Position numbers and translations under genes: made by a program
In this document: one piece after another, positions 1 to 7,057 of the stretch
Layout of the letters: every line of letters begins with the position of its first letter
How positions within the stretch are numbered: position 1 is the stretch's first letter
Notes under the pieces: model-generated
The model's database searches: none
Told to the model about the DNA's origin: nothing
Seen by the model: the letters and a program-made list of their open reading frames with translations, nothing else
Origin: Candidatus Methanogaster sp. UBA203
Lineage (GTDB): Archaea; Halobacteriota; Methanosarcinia; Methanosarcinales; Methanogasteraceae
DNA: 64,000 bases
Direction of reading: 5' to 3'
Assembly: GCA_002503595.1 (NCBI GenBank)
Contig: DASC01000135.1
Span: 1-64,000, forward strand

Positions 1-77
1 TCTGGTGCCTCTGCGTTCTCCGCGTGCTCTGCGGTAAAATTTAAGGATATAGTGATTTCACTGGACTTTCCGATTGT
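1..77. repeat. Dispersed repeat, partial copy 1
   Basis: The segment reads as the reverse complement of 37365-37435, with only one or two small differences. It includes the motif CGTTCTCCGCGTGCTCTGCG and the tail ATATAGTGATTTCACTGGA. A third, more diverged copy lies at 21586-21745. The copy is cut by the window edge. The family has internal CCGCGGAGAACGCGGAG-type arms facing each other, so a transcript could fold. No coding capacity is apparent. It could be a non-autonomous mobile repeat. Confidence 0.7.
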
Positions 78-82
78 GCCCA

Positions 83-193
83 CTTTGTCTTCCGTGCCAA
101 TCTACCAATCCAATCCCTGCGTATCCCGTTGAAGTTCTCGATGTCTGTGGTTTCGATATCGCTGTGGCAGGGGCTACCGTATATTGTTCCAAA
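83..193 (-). pseudogene. IS1-like transposase remnant
   Basis: Positions 83-155 match 14499-14575, and 150-193 match 14683-14722, of the decayed IS1-like element further along. About 110 bases between these two parts are missing here. Only a scrap of the C-terminal half of the DDE transposase remains, with no intact frame. It directly abuts the dispersed repeat at 1-77 and lies upstream of the first glycosyltransferase. Together they mark the left edge of the accessory island as a place of repeated insertion. Confidence 0.6.
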
Positions 194-370
194 GCCCTTG
201 TGAACAGAAGTCTTATGAACAAGTTGGATCTAAGATATGAAAGATGGACGTGATATCGATCATGACCCCGATCGAAATCGGTGACTGGATATTCGGGCAT
301 GCGGGGTGGAGGCAGAGGCAACAGGGCGTGTCTGATAGCGGACTTTTGGAGCGTGGGTGGTGAAGGGTGG

Positions 371-1279
371 GTGACTGAAAGTGGTAGGCGGGATCTGAAA
401 ATAATTGCCGGAATACCAGTATATAATGGGCAATATTCGGTCTGCGGCGTGATACACGCTACAGATGACTACGTAGATGAGATAATCGTTGTAGATGACG
501 GAAGCACGGACAACACATCGAAGCTTGCAAAACGAGCTGGTGCATCCGTGATAAAACATAAAACAAACCAGGGGAAGACTGCTGCGATCCAGACGATAAT
601 AGATGAGGCGATAAAGAGGGATGCAGATCTGCTTGTTCTACTGGATGCGGACGGACAGCACAACCCTGACGAGATACCGTCACTTATAAAACCGATTTTG
701 GAAGATGGATACGAGTTTGTGCTGGGGTCAAGAAAGTTAAACGAATCGAAAAAGAGTGAGAAGAGACCGTTCATCCGACCGTTTGGCCAGTTTGTGTTAA
801 AGACCGGTTTGGGCACGATAACCGAAAAGACGTATACTGATCCGGAATGTGGATTCAGGGCACTTTCGAGACATGCGATGGAGGTGATGGAATTTAAGGG
901 CAAGGGGTTTTCAGTGGAGGCTGAGATGATACGTCTGGCAGAGGCGCATGGATTGAAGTCGATAGAAGTGCCGATGACGGAGATCTATGTCGAGAATGGA
1001 TCAACACTGAATCCGTGGAGGCATGGATTTGGCAATTTGGGAACGATCATCTCATGGATCGCTGAGAAGAGACCGCTCTTCTTTTTTGGAGTTTTTGGGG
1101 CAGTTTTTACGGTTATCGGGTTACTGCTGGGTGCAAATGTCCTGTATATCGTCAATACCAGTGGAGAGATTGTGATTGGATCCGCGCTTGCGTCGGTGTT
1201 GTTTGTTATTATTGGTGTGTTCAGCGCGTTTACAGGATTGATATTAAACGAGATTAAAAGAGGGAAGGGACAGAGATGA
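371..1279 (+). CDS. Membrane-linked family 2 glycosyltransferase (DPM1/DPG synthase-like)
   Basis: This 302-residue protein probably transfers a sugar from a nucleotide donor to a lipid carrier on the cytoplasmic membrane face. The GT-A fold is plain: a start of IPVYNGQ type, the nucleotide-binding VVDDGSTDNT near residue 38 and the LDADGQHNP metal-binding stretch near residue 90. Two hydrophobic segments close the C-terminus, as in dolichol-phosphate-sugar synthases. The GTG at 371, preceded by a purine-rich GGTGAAGGG, gives a normal N-terminus; an ATG at 281 would add about 30 atypical residues. The stop overlaps the start of wecB fragment A by ATGA, so the ancestral order was probably this gene followed by wecB. 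The sugar specificity cannot be read. Confidence 0.85.
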   Translation: MTESGRRDLKIIAGIPVYNGQYSVCGVIHATDDYVDEIIVVDDGSTDNTSKLAKRAGASVIKHKTNQGKTAAIQTIIDEAIKRDADLLVLLDADGQHNPDEIPSLIKPILEDGYEFVLGSRKLNESKKSEKRPFIRPFGQFVLKTGLGTITEKTYTDPECGFRALSRHAMEVMEFKGKGFSVEAEMIRLAEAHGLKSIEVPMTEIYVENGSTLNPWRHGFGNLGTIISWIAEKRPLFFFGVFGAVFTVIGLLLGANVLYIVNTSGEIVIGSALASVLFVIIGVFSAFTGLILNEIKRGKGQR

Positions 1280-1539
1280 AGAGAATTGCAATAGTTTTAG
1301 GGACGAGACCTGAGGTGATCAAGATGTCGCCGGTGGTTGGGACGTGTAGGAGTCGGAAGGGCACGGGGCTGGACTATTTTATGAGTCGTACGGGGCAGGA
1401 TTGTTCTTGTGATATTGGCTGGGTGTTCTCTGGGGGGCTTGGGCTGCCGGATGCGAGGTATAACCTGGATGTCGGGGCGGGGGCATGGGGGCGAAGGCAT
1501 GGGGCGCAGACGGGAAGAATGGTGGCGGGGATGGCATGA
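1276..1539 (+). pseudogene. wecB: wecB 5' fragment A (UDP-GlcNAc 2-epimerase N-terminus)
   Basis: The first ~70 residues match the start of WecB-type UDP-N-acetylglucosamine 2-epimerases: LGTRPEVIKMSPVV, then a degraded equivalent of the HTGQHYSYNMDRVFFEQL segment, then LPDARYNLDVG. An intact enzyme has about 360 residues, so this product cannot be an active epimerase. The reading frame remains open. It starts in an ATGA overlap with the upstream glycosyltransferase and stops in an ATGA overlap with the PIN gene at 1536. The middle reads CSCDIGWVFSGGLG, a decay pattern shared with fragments B and D but not with C. Confidence 0.8.
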
Positions 1540-1895
1540 AAGCAATTATGGATTCCGACTCGTTGATTAAACTGACAAAAGCAAAAGCCAAAGAGGTCGT
1601 TCTGAAGAACATTGAGGCATATATTCCACCAAAAGTGTTTGAAGAGGTTATAAAGATACCGAAAGAGGAAGGTTATCCAGATGCGTTTATAATTGAGGAG
1701 AATCTAAAGAAAGGATTATTAGCAATTGGAGAATTCAAAGAATATCCGCAGGTAGAGGAGATGATAACCAGATTGGGGATGGGGGCTGGTGAGGCGGATG
1801 TGTTTAGATTGTATAAATCCGGAGTTTTTGATATCATTTCAAGTGATGATGGCAGGTTCTTGAAGATAATCGATGCTCTGGATGGCACTATCTAA
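1536..1895 (+). CDS. PIN-domain nuclease-like protein (VapC-type toxin candidate)
   Basis: The 119-residue product looks like a small PIN-domain ribonuclease, the toxin fold of VapBC systems. It carries an early acidic DSDSLIKL motif (residues 7-14), a central GAGEADVFRL motif and a late SSDDGRFLK motif. These are the places where PIN proteins keep their metal-binding acids. The ATG sits in an ATGA overlap with wecB fragment A, so translation is likely coupled to that fragment. A UPF0175-type antitoxin follows at 2250, with an unknown gene between. The C-terminus ends shortly after the third motif and may be slightly shortened. Confidence 0.65.
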   Translation: MKAIMDSDSLIKLTKAKAKEVVLKNIEAYIPPKVFEEVIKIPKEEGYPDAFIIEENLKKGLLAIGEFKEYPQVEEMITRLGMGAGEADVFRLYKSGVFDIISSDDGRFLKIIDALDGTI

Positions 1896-1967
1896 AAACC
1901 CAGTGATAGTCAAACTTTCCATTTTATCGTCTAATGTTTTTGTTTCTGTCGCATCCAACCAAAAACC

Positions 1968-2249
1968 ATGAAAATAACCAATTCAGTAGAAAAGAACGGA
2001 TATCCGCAGCTAATCCAAGATTGCAATGCATCAACGATTAAAGAGATTCTGGAAAGAGTGCTTCATTCTATCACTAGAAAATTCGATTGTGCCGCTCTGG
2101 ATATCCCCTATATGACCCCATCTGCGCTTATCATATACCTTTTCGATAAGGAAATGTTGTCGAGGGTTGATGCAAAAACATATATTAACAATTTGAAAGA
2201 AATGGTCTCTGATGAAGAATATTATCTGGCAATACGAGAGGTTGAATGA
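1968..2249 (+). CDS. Hypothetical protein in toxin-antitoxin cassette
   Basis: I do not recognise this 93-residue protein. It is mixed alpha-helical and slightly acidic at the C-terminus, with no membrane segment, signal peptide or cysteine motif. Its stop codon directly touches the ATG of the UPF0175 gene at 2250, so the two are translated from one message. Such spacing is usual for toxin-antitoxin pairs, and the protein could be a partner of either the PIN protein upstream or UPF0175 downstream. Base composition is AT-rich compared with the flanking wecB fragments. Confidence 0.5.
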   Translation: MKITNSVEKNGYPQLIQDCNASTIKEILERVLHSITRKFDCAALDIPYMTPSALIIYLFDKEMLSRVDAKTYINNLKEMVSDEEYYLAIREVE

Positions 2250-2540
2250 ATGGAAACAAAAACCGTGCGTCTGACCGGAGATTTGTTAAAGGGTGTGTCA
2301 TACAGGACGATGGTGGAAGATGTGGACGAATCCACGGCAATTAGACAGTTAATACGGCTTGGTGTGGAGTGGTATGCAGTAAAACTCTATAAGATTGGGA
2401 AAATAACACTCCCGGAGGCTGCAGAGTTGTCAAATGTCAGTTTAAGGCGGATGCTTTCTATACTGGAAGAGCATGGTGTAAAAGGGAATGTTACGATGAA
2501 GCAGCAGATAAAGGCGCTGGATTACGCCAGGAATCTATGA
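2250..2540 (+). CDS. UPF0175-family antitoxin-like protein
   Basis: The 96-residue protein follows the UPF0175 pattern. An N-terminal strand (TKTVRLTGDLL) precedes an ribbon-helix-helix-like segment (ESTAIRQLIRLGVEWYAV). A second helix-turn-helix-like half follows (GKITLPEAAELSNVSLRRML, then EEHGV). Members are commonly encoded beside PIN-domain toxins in archaea and cyanobacteria and probably act as DNA-binding antitoxins. Here the usual toxin position is taken by an unknown gene, while a PIN gene lies one gene further upstream. It lies 25 bases before wecB fragment B. Confidence 0.7.
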   Translation: METKTVRLTGDLLKGVSYRTMVEDVDESTAIRQLIRLGVEWYAVKLYKIGKITLPEAAELSNVSLRRMLSILEEHGVKGNVTMKQQIKALDYARNL

Positions 2541-2565
2541 TAAATTCTCGTGGGGGGATAGATCG

Positions 2566-2800
2566 ATGACGGGTAAGATCTGCATCATTATTGGCACACG
2601 CCCGGAGGTGATCAAGATGTCGCCTGTGGTGCGGGCGTGCGAGGGCTCGGGGGCGGAGTGGTTTATGGTTCACACGGGGCAGGGGTGTTCGCGTGATGTG
2701 GGTCGGGTGTTCTCTGGGGGCTTGGGCTGCCGGATGCGAGGTATAATCTGGATGTCGTATAATCTGGATGTCGGGGTGGGGGCAGGGGGGCATTGGAGTT
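2566..2800 (+). pseudogene. wecB: wecB 5' fragment B
   Basis: The fragment begins at ATG with GTRPEVIKMSPVVRACEG and carries the same decayed CSRDVGRVFSGGLG core as fragment D. Over about 165 bases it differs from fragment D by roughly five substitutions and one base in a G-run. Homology to WecB then continues through CTGCCGGATGCGAGGTATAA in another frame, because a G has been lost and a 16-bp tandem duplication follows. The reading frame runs on to 2883, but beyond about 2800 no WecB similarity is visible. It cannot encode an epimerase. Confidence 0.8.
2742..2773. repeat. 16-bp tandem duplication inside wecB fragment B
   Basis: TATAATCTGGATGTCG occurs twice without a gap at 2742-2757 and 2758-2773. 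Fragments A and C have the unit only once. The duplication therefore arose in this copy and looks like a replication-slippage event. It is only 16 bp and not a third of a codon multiple, so it also shifts the frame. Confidence 0.9.
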
Positions 2801-2921
2801 GTCAAACGATAGTGCCTCTGGCGGCTGGCTGTTATGTTGATGACGTGATAGATAGATTCAGGACGAGTTGTTGCATAAGATGAAGAGGATGGATAGGTGA
2901 AAATAGGAGGCGAGAATAAGA

Positions 2922-3155
2922 ATGGAAGACGCCAAAACGATAACGATAAGCCCCAGGATTTATGCGGAATTGAACGCCTTTATGGGTATTCTCAGTGATC
3001 GATTGAAGAGGCGCGTCTCGATCGATGACGCGCTCGAAAATTTACTACCACGTGCACATAGAAACAAGCCAAGCGATTTTGCGGGTGCATGGGTAATGAG
3101 CGACGAGGAGGAGGAAGAGATTAAGAAGAGTCTTAAGGAGTTGTGGCGAAGATAA
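2922..3155 (+). CDS. VapB-type antitoxin-like protein
   Basis: This 77-residue protein starts after a clear Shine-Dalgarno (AGGAGGCGAG). The N-terminal half (ITISPRIYAELNAFMGILSD, then RVSIDDALENLL) resembles the DNA-binding half of archaeal VapB/antitoxin proteins that follow the ribbon-helix-helix plan. The C-terminal half is acidic (DEEEEEIKKSLKELW), as expected for a toxin-wrapping tail. The following frame, overlapping by 13 bases, is only the C-terminal piece of a PIN toxin. The antitoxin therefore now seems to be an orphan whose partner has been lost. Confidence 0.6.
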   Translation: MEDAKTITISPRIYAELNAFMGILSDRLKRRVSIDDALENLLPRAHRNKPSDFAGAWVMSDEEEEEIKKSLKELWRR

Positions 3156-3319
3156 CCGCAAGTTTAGAACGCAACGGGAACATGATAGATATACGGGATC
3201 TGCTTATCGCTTCGATCGCTCTGGTTAATAGCTATGGAGTTTTGACAAATAATGTAAGGCATTTTGATAGGGTAAAGCATTTGAGGGTGATTGCTGGCAG
3301 AGCAAATGATTATGACTGA
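3143..3319 (+). pseudogene. VapC (PIN) toxin C-terminal remnant
   Basis: A 58-residue frame beginning at GTG 3143 gives a typical PIN C-terminal third. It reads MIDIRDLLIASIALVNSYG followed by VLTNNVRHFDRV. The D-LIA and TNN-HF motifs are where PIN nucleases place their last metal-binding acid and the terminal strand. The first ~80 residues, with the N-terminal D and the central E, are missing, so it cannot be catalytic. It overlaps the end of the antitoxin at 2922 by 13 bases, the spacing expected for an intact vapBC pair. An internal deletion inside vapC explains this best. Confidence 0.65.
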
Positions 3320-3356
3320 GCAATTCGTTGAGACGTAGATTTAGGGGAGGTTATGG

Positions 3357-3623
3357 ATGAAGACCTGCGTAATTATTGGCACACGCCCGGAGGTGATCAA
3401 GATGTCACCGGTGGTGAGGGCGTGCGAGCGGCGGGGGCTGGACTGGTTTGTGGTTCATACCGGGCAGCATTACCCGTACAACATGGACCGGGTGTTTTTT
3501 GAGCAACTTGGGCTGCCGGATGCGAAGTATAATCTCGATGTTGGGTCCGGGTCAGGGGGTATGGAGCAGACAGGGAAGATGCTTGAAGGGAAAGATATTT
3601 TAGGTCCGAAAAACACATATTAA
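3357..3623 (+). pseudogene. wecB: wecB 5' fragment C (least decayed copy)
   Basis: Fragment C keeps a near-consensus WecB N-terminus of about 80 residues: GTRPEVIKMSPVVRAC, then HTGQHYPYNMDRVFFEQLG, then LPDAKYNLDVGSGSG and EQTGKML. The remainder of the ~360-residue enzyme is absent and the frame ends at TAA after an unrelated tail (GKDILGPKNTY). Fragment C retains HYPYNMDRVFFEQ where A, B and D share CSRDVGRVFSGG. It may therefore be the youngest piece, or the closest to the ancestral gene. A VapBC-type pair follows 22 bases later. Confidence 0.85.
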
Positions 3624-3644
3624 ATTGGAAAAGAAGGGATCAAG

Positions 3645-3902
3645 ATGGAATCCGAAACGAGAAGAGTTATATATCCTGTTATGGCGATCACGCAAGAACG
3701 TCTATCAGATAGAGGTGTGAAAGTATCGCAAAAGGAGTTGATGTATGTGATCACTGAATTCATCGCCAAAAATGAGGAGGAATTACTAAGGATGGTGCAG
3801 GAGAAGAGAAGGAGCTATGATGCGAATTTGAGAAAGTGGTTGAACACCCCTGTTGAGGTCGAGAGAACCGATGCACTAAAGGAGCATGATTTGGTGGTGT
3901 GA
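3645..3902 (+). CDS. Antitoxin of a PIN toxin pair
   Basis: The 85-residue protein has a helix-rich N-terminus (ITQERLSDRGVKVSQKELMYVITEFIAKN) resembling a ribbon-helix-helix DNA-binding unit. A charged C-terminal arm follows. Its stop overlaps the start of the PIN toxin at 3899 in GTGA, the usual coupling of VapBC genes in which the antitoxin comes first. It probably represses its own promoter and neutralises the toxin by binding it. This is the only visibly complete two-gene toxin-antitoxin pair of the array. Confidence 0.65.
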   Translation: MESETRRVIYPVMAITQERLSDRGVKVSQKELMYVITEFIAKNEEELLRMVQEKRRSYDANLRKWLNTPVEVERTDALKEHDLVV

Positions 3903-4303
3903 TCTTGTTTATCGATAGTGTTGTGTGGATCGGTGCTAAATTAAAACGGGACCAGTGGCATAGAAAGTCAGTTCCGATCATAAGAAAATTCCTCGATAAG
4001 GAGATTGAAAAGGCATATATTACAGATTATATCGTCTTAGAAACGGTGAATTTTATTTTGAGAAAAGGCAGTTTCGATGCGGCACTGGAGACATTGAATC
4101 TCTTTGAGTACCATGAAAGGATTGAAATCGTAAATATCGATGAAATGTCCTTTGCTCGCGCTTCTGCGATCTTTAAGAGATATCCCGGGTTGTCAATCAC
4201 CGATGCATCAACGGTGGCGGTAATGGAGGATCTGGGAATAGCGCAGATTTACACGTTTGATGAGGGTTTTGATAGGATAGAATGGATTGGGAGGCTGGAG
4301 TGA
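3899..4303 (+). CDS. PIN-domain toxin (VapC-like ribonuclease)
   Basis: The 134-residue product has the full PIN layout. FIDSVVWIG at the start places the first aspartate. ITDYIVLETVNFI places the central glutamate, SITDASTVAVMEDLG the third acid, and IYTFDEGFDRI the last. VapC toxins cut structured RNA, often tRNA or the sarcin-ricin loop, when their antitoxin is degraded. The start is GTG, overlapping the antitoxin stop. Fragment D of wecB begins 5 bases after its stop, so cassette and fragment are packed tightly. Confidence 0.8.
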   Translation: MILFIDSVVWIGAKLKRDQWHRKSVPIIRKFLDKEIEKAYITDYIVLETVNFILRKGSFDAALETLNLFEYHERIEIVNIDEMSFARASAIFKRYPGLSITDASTVAVMEDLGIAQIYTFDEGFDRIEWIGRLE

Positions 4304-4307
4304 ATCG

Positions 4308-4499
4308 ATGACGGGTAAGATCTGTATCATTATTGGCACACGCCCGGAGGTGATCAAGATGTCGCCTGTGGTGCGGGCGTGCGAGGGCTCGGGGGCGGAG
4401 TGGTTTATGGTTCATACCGGGCAGAGGTGTTCGCGTGATGTGGGCCGGGTGTTCTCTGGGGGGCTTGGACGACAGGGTTATGAGGACGTTAAGATATGA
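4308..4499 (+). pseudogene. wecB: wecB 5' fragment D
   Basis: Fragment D starts with GTRPEVIKMSPVVRACEG and shares the decayed CSRDVGRVFSGGLG core with fragment B, to which it is almost identical. WecB similarity stops at GGCTTGG near 4470, after which a short tail runs to TGA. The TGA overlaps the ATG of the NAD-dependent epimerase at 4496 in ATGA. As with fragment A, the truncated frame is left in translational coupling with the next gene. This product of about 63 residues has no catalytic potential. Confidence 0.8.
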
Positions 4500-5404
4500 A
4501 GACGAGTGAACTATTGATAGCAGGTGGAGCCGGTTTTGTCGGCAGGAATCTTGTAAGGGTGCTTCAATCCAGTGATTACGAGATGGGAATGATAACGGTT
4601 GTGGATAAAGACAGAAAGAATCTAGAGTACGTGAAGAAGTTTGGTGTGAAAGCGGTTCAGGCAGATATGGATGAAAAAGGAGATTGGTTTGACGAATTCA
4701 ACGGAAAAGAGATGGTCATCAACCTTGCAGCACAGATCTCTTCTCCTTCTTATGATGATTTCCACAGAAATAACGTCGTTTCTACGGAAAATATTATCGA
4801 AGCCACCAGAGCAGCGGACATTGGTAGGATTATCCATTTCAGTTCTGCTGCGGTTCTCTCCATTCGAAAGGACGACTATGCCAAAAGTAAACTGGAAGGG
4901 GAAGAGATGGTTAAAAAGAGCGGGGTCGAATATTGCATATTACAGCCGTCTCTTATGTATGGTCCAACCGATGACAAAAACATAGGATACTTAATCAATT
5001 TTGCCAAGAAACTCCCATGTTTCCCGATCCCGGGTCATGGGAAATGGCCCAGACAGCCGATCTACATCGACGACATCTGTTATCTCGTTATTTCGATTAT
5101 GGATAACTTCCCACACAATAAAGTTTACAGCGTCAATGGAAGGGAGGTTATCTACTTCAGGGATATGATAAAGATCGTTCTCAAGCAACTTGGAGGATTC
5201 AAGTTTAGAGTCTTCCTCCCCATCAGCTTGTTCAAGTTTCTCATGATGAGCTATCAACTACTGGCTGGAAGAACCCAGTTCACATCCGATCAGGTTGATT
5301 CCCTCACTGCTGAAGAGGTGTTTCCGAACTATGCATGGTGGGATGAGTTCGGTATTGATATCACATCCTTTGATGAAGGGGTTAGGAGGATGCTTGAACT
5401 ATGA
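4496..5404 (+). CDS. NAD-dependent epimerase/dehydratase (extended SDR)
   Basis: This is a 302-residue extended short-chain dehydrogenase/reductase acting on nucleotide sugars. The N-terminal GGAGFVGRNL motif binds NAD(P). An ISSPSYDD region follows, then HFSSAAVL and the Y-x3-K pair in DDYAKSKLEGE near residue 125, which forms the catalytic couple. The substrate is probably a UDP- or dTDP-hexose for the surface polysaccharide made by the neighbouring transferases. It is coupled by ATGA to wecB fragment D upstream and overlaps the DUF2283 gene downstream by four bases. The exact reaction cannot be told. Confidence 0.85.
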   Translation: MKTSELLIAGGAGFVGRNLVRVLQSSDYEMGMITVVDKDRKNLEYVKKFGVKAVQADMDEKGDWFDEFNGKEMVINLAAQISSPSYDDFHRNNVVSTENIIEATRAADIGRIIHFSSAAVLSIRKDDYAKSKLEGEEMVKKSGVEYCILQPSLMYGPTDDKNIGYLINFAKKLPCFPIPGHGKWPRQPIYIDDICYLVISIMDNFPHNKVYSVNGREVIYFRDMIKIVLKQLGGFKFRVFLPISLFKFLMMSYQLLAGRTQFTSDQVDSLTAEEVFPNYAWWDEFGIDITSFDEGVRRMLEL

Positions 5405-5598
5405 TGGGGGAAAAGATACTTGCAGATTATGACAGGGAAGCGGACGTTCTTTGTATAAATTTTACCTATCCGCCCGAAGCAGTAGAACATAATGAAGATG
5501 AGAGGGGGCTCATCAGGAATTGTAATGAGCGTGAAGGTGTCGTGGGGATAACAGTGATTTCAGCGAGTGGATTTGCGGAGAGTAGTGACAGAGGTTAA
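5401..5598 (+). CDS. DUF2283 family small protein
   Basis: The 65-residue protein shows the DUF2283 pattern: DYDREADVLCINF at the start and EGVVGITVISASG near the end. These small beta-rich proteins often occur beside toxin-antitoxin genes, and their function is unknown. It overlaps the epimerase upstream (ATGA) and ends two bases before the ATG at 5600. It therefore belongs to the glycosylation transcript by position. It may be a relict of another small-gene insertion like those in 1536-4303. Confidence 0.7.
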   Translation: MMGEKILADYDREADVLCINFTYPPEAVEHNEDERGLIRNCNEREGVVGITVISASGFAESSDRG

Positions 5599-5599
5599 A

Positions 5600-6988
5600 A
5601 TGATGAGTGATAATATCTCGGAGGTCATCCCGGTAAAAAACGAGGAAGCGAAGATTATGCAGTGCCTTGAAGCGGTCTTCTCTCAATCCCTCAAGCCGCA
5701 TGAGGTGCTCGTGGTCGATGGACATTCGACTGATCGGACGGTGGAGCGGGCGAGGGAGTTTCCGGCCAGGGTGGTTTATGAGGATTATGGAACAGTTGGT
5801 GGAGCGCGGCAGGTCGGGGTTTTGAGTGCAGAGAGTGGGATTGTGGCTTTTACGGATGCTGATTGCGTTCCTGAGAAAAATTGGTTAGAAGATGTCGTAA
5901 AGGAATTTGATGAGGGTATTGTCGGTGTGGGGTGTGGGATAAAAAATGATGATGACCTGGTAGCTATATCAGTAGTAGTTCCGGTATACAATGGTGAGAA
6001 AACGATAAAGAAGACAATAGAAGCGTTGCTATCGCAAAAAACAGAAAAAAAATACGAAATTATCATTGTCGACGACGGTTCTACAGATAATACCCCCAAC
6101 ATTATTAAAAAATATCCCATAAAAACAATCACTCAAAAAAATGCAGGGCCCGCAGCAGCGAGAAATATCGGTTGGAAAGCCTCGTCGGGAAAGATAGTAG
6201 CATTTACAGACAGCGACTGTGTCCCCATTCCGGATTGGATCGAAGCAATAAGTAAACACTTCAATGACCCCGCTATAGGAGGAGTTGGCGGCACATATAA
6301 GATGGAAAATATAGGAAACATTCTTGCAACCTATATCGGAGAAGATATAAAATTTAGGCATGACCGACTTGGAAAGGAAATAGAAGCAGTAGGAACGTTC
6401 TCTGTCGCATTTCGGAAGAATTTACTCGAACGGGTTGGTGGATTTGATGAAACATATAAAAAGGCTACCGCGGAGGACTTTGATTTATGTTTTGCAATAC
6501 GTAAAACAGGGCATAAAATAATATACGAGCCAAATGCGATTGTGGGTCATTATCACAAGGAAAGCTTTTTAAAATATATAAAGAGTCAGTTCTGGTTTTC
6601 AGTTTGGAGAATATATTTATATGATAAATATAAATGTATGGCAAAAGGTGATCGGTACACGCCAATAACAACATTAATCCAAGTACCGGTAACATTGTTA
6701 TTTTTATTGAGTTTAGTATTGGGTGTTTTTATCGAAAAATTATTTATAATATCGATATTTCTTGTAGGTGTTCTTCTTATGTTAACTATTCCATTTATAA
6801 GCTATGAGATACGAAAGAATCCATTGATTGCGGTAATAGGGGTATTTATGCAGTTTATTAGAAACATCATCTGGGCAGTTGGTTTTGTCGGTGGGTTGGT
6901 TAATTTGTTTTATTTAAAGTTTGAAAAATGCAAAAAAAGAAGACGTGGTAAAGAACATGTTATTAAGCTGGTGGATAGTACAACATGA
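5600..6988 (+). CDS. Composite family 2 glycosyltransferase (truncated GT2 fused to full GT2)
   Basis: The 462-residue frame holds two GT-A starts. Residues 1-117 are only the N-terminal part of a GT2 domain (EVIPVKNEEAKI, VVDGHSTDRT, FTDADCVPEKNW). Residues 118-462 form a complete second GT2: VVVPVYNGEKTI, VDDGSTDNT, FTDSDCVP and a GGFDETY/EDFDL acceptor region, then two to three C-terminal membrane helices. The junction near 5940 coincides with a sharp drop in G+C. The ATG at 5600 follows the DUF2283 stop by one base; an in-frame ATG at 5567 would overlap that gene. Only the second domain can be expected to be active. Confidence 0.8.
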   Translation: MMSDNISEVIPVKNEEAKIMQCLEAVFSQSLKPHEVLVVDGHSTDRTVERAREFPARVVYEDYGTVGGARQVGVLSAESGIVAFTDADCVPEKNWLEDVVKEFDEGIVGVGCGIKNDDDLVAISVVVPVYNGEKTIKKTIEALLSQKTEKKYEIIIVDDGSTDNTPNIIKKYPIKTITQKNAGPAAARNIGWKASSGKIVAFTDSDCVPIPDWIEAISKHFNDPAIGGVGGTYKMENIGNILATYIGEDIKFRHDRLGKEIEAVGTFSVAFRKNLLERVGGFDETYKKATAEDFDLCFAIRKTGHKIIYEPNAIVGHYHKESFLKYIKSQFWFSVWRIYLYDKYKCMAKGDRYTPITTLIQVPVTLLFLLSLVLGVFIEKLFIISIFLVGVLLMLTIPFISYEIRKNPLIAVIGVFMQFIRNIIWAVGFVGGLVNLFYLKFEKCKKRRRGKEHVIKLVDSTT

Positions 6989-7057
6989 GACTATGAAAAT
7001 TATGATGGGTATAAATTGGAGGTTTTTGGTGATGGTAAATTTTGGGAGTGGAGTGCA

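Noticed and set aside
1276..4499. Four functional UDP-GlcNAc 2-epimerase genes
   Set aside because: Each is cut after at most about 85 codons of some 360, well before the catalytic C-terminal domain.
1276..4499. Integron cassette array
   Set aside because: No integrase and no attC-like palindromes are visible. The repeated element is a 5' coding fragment rather than a recombination site of known type.
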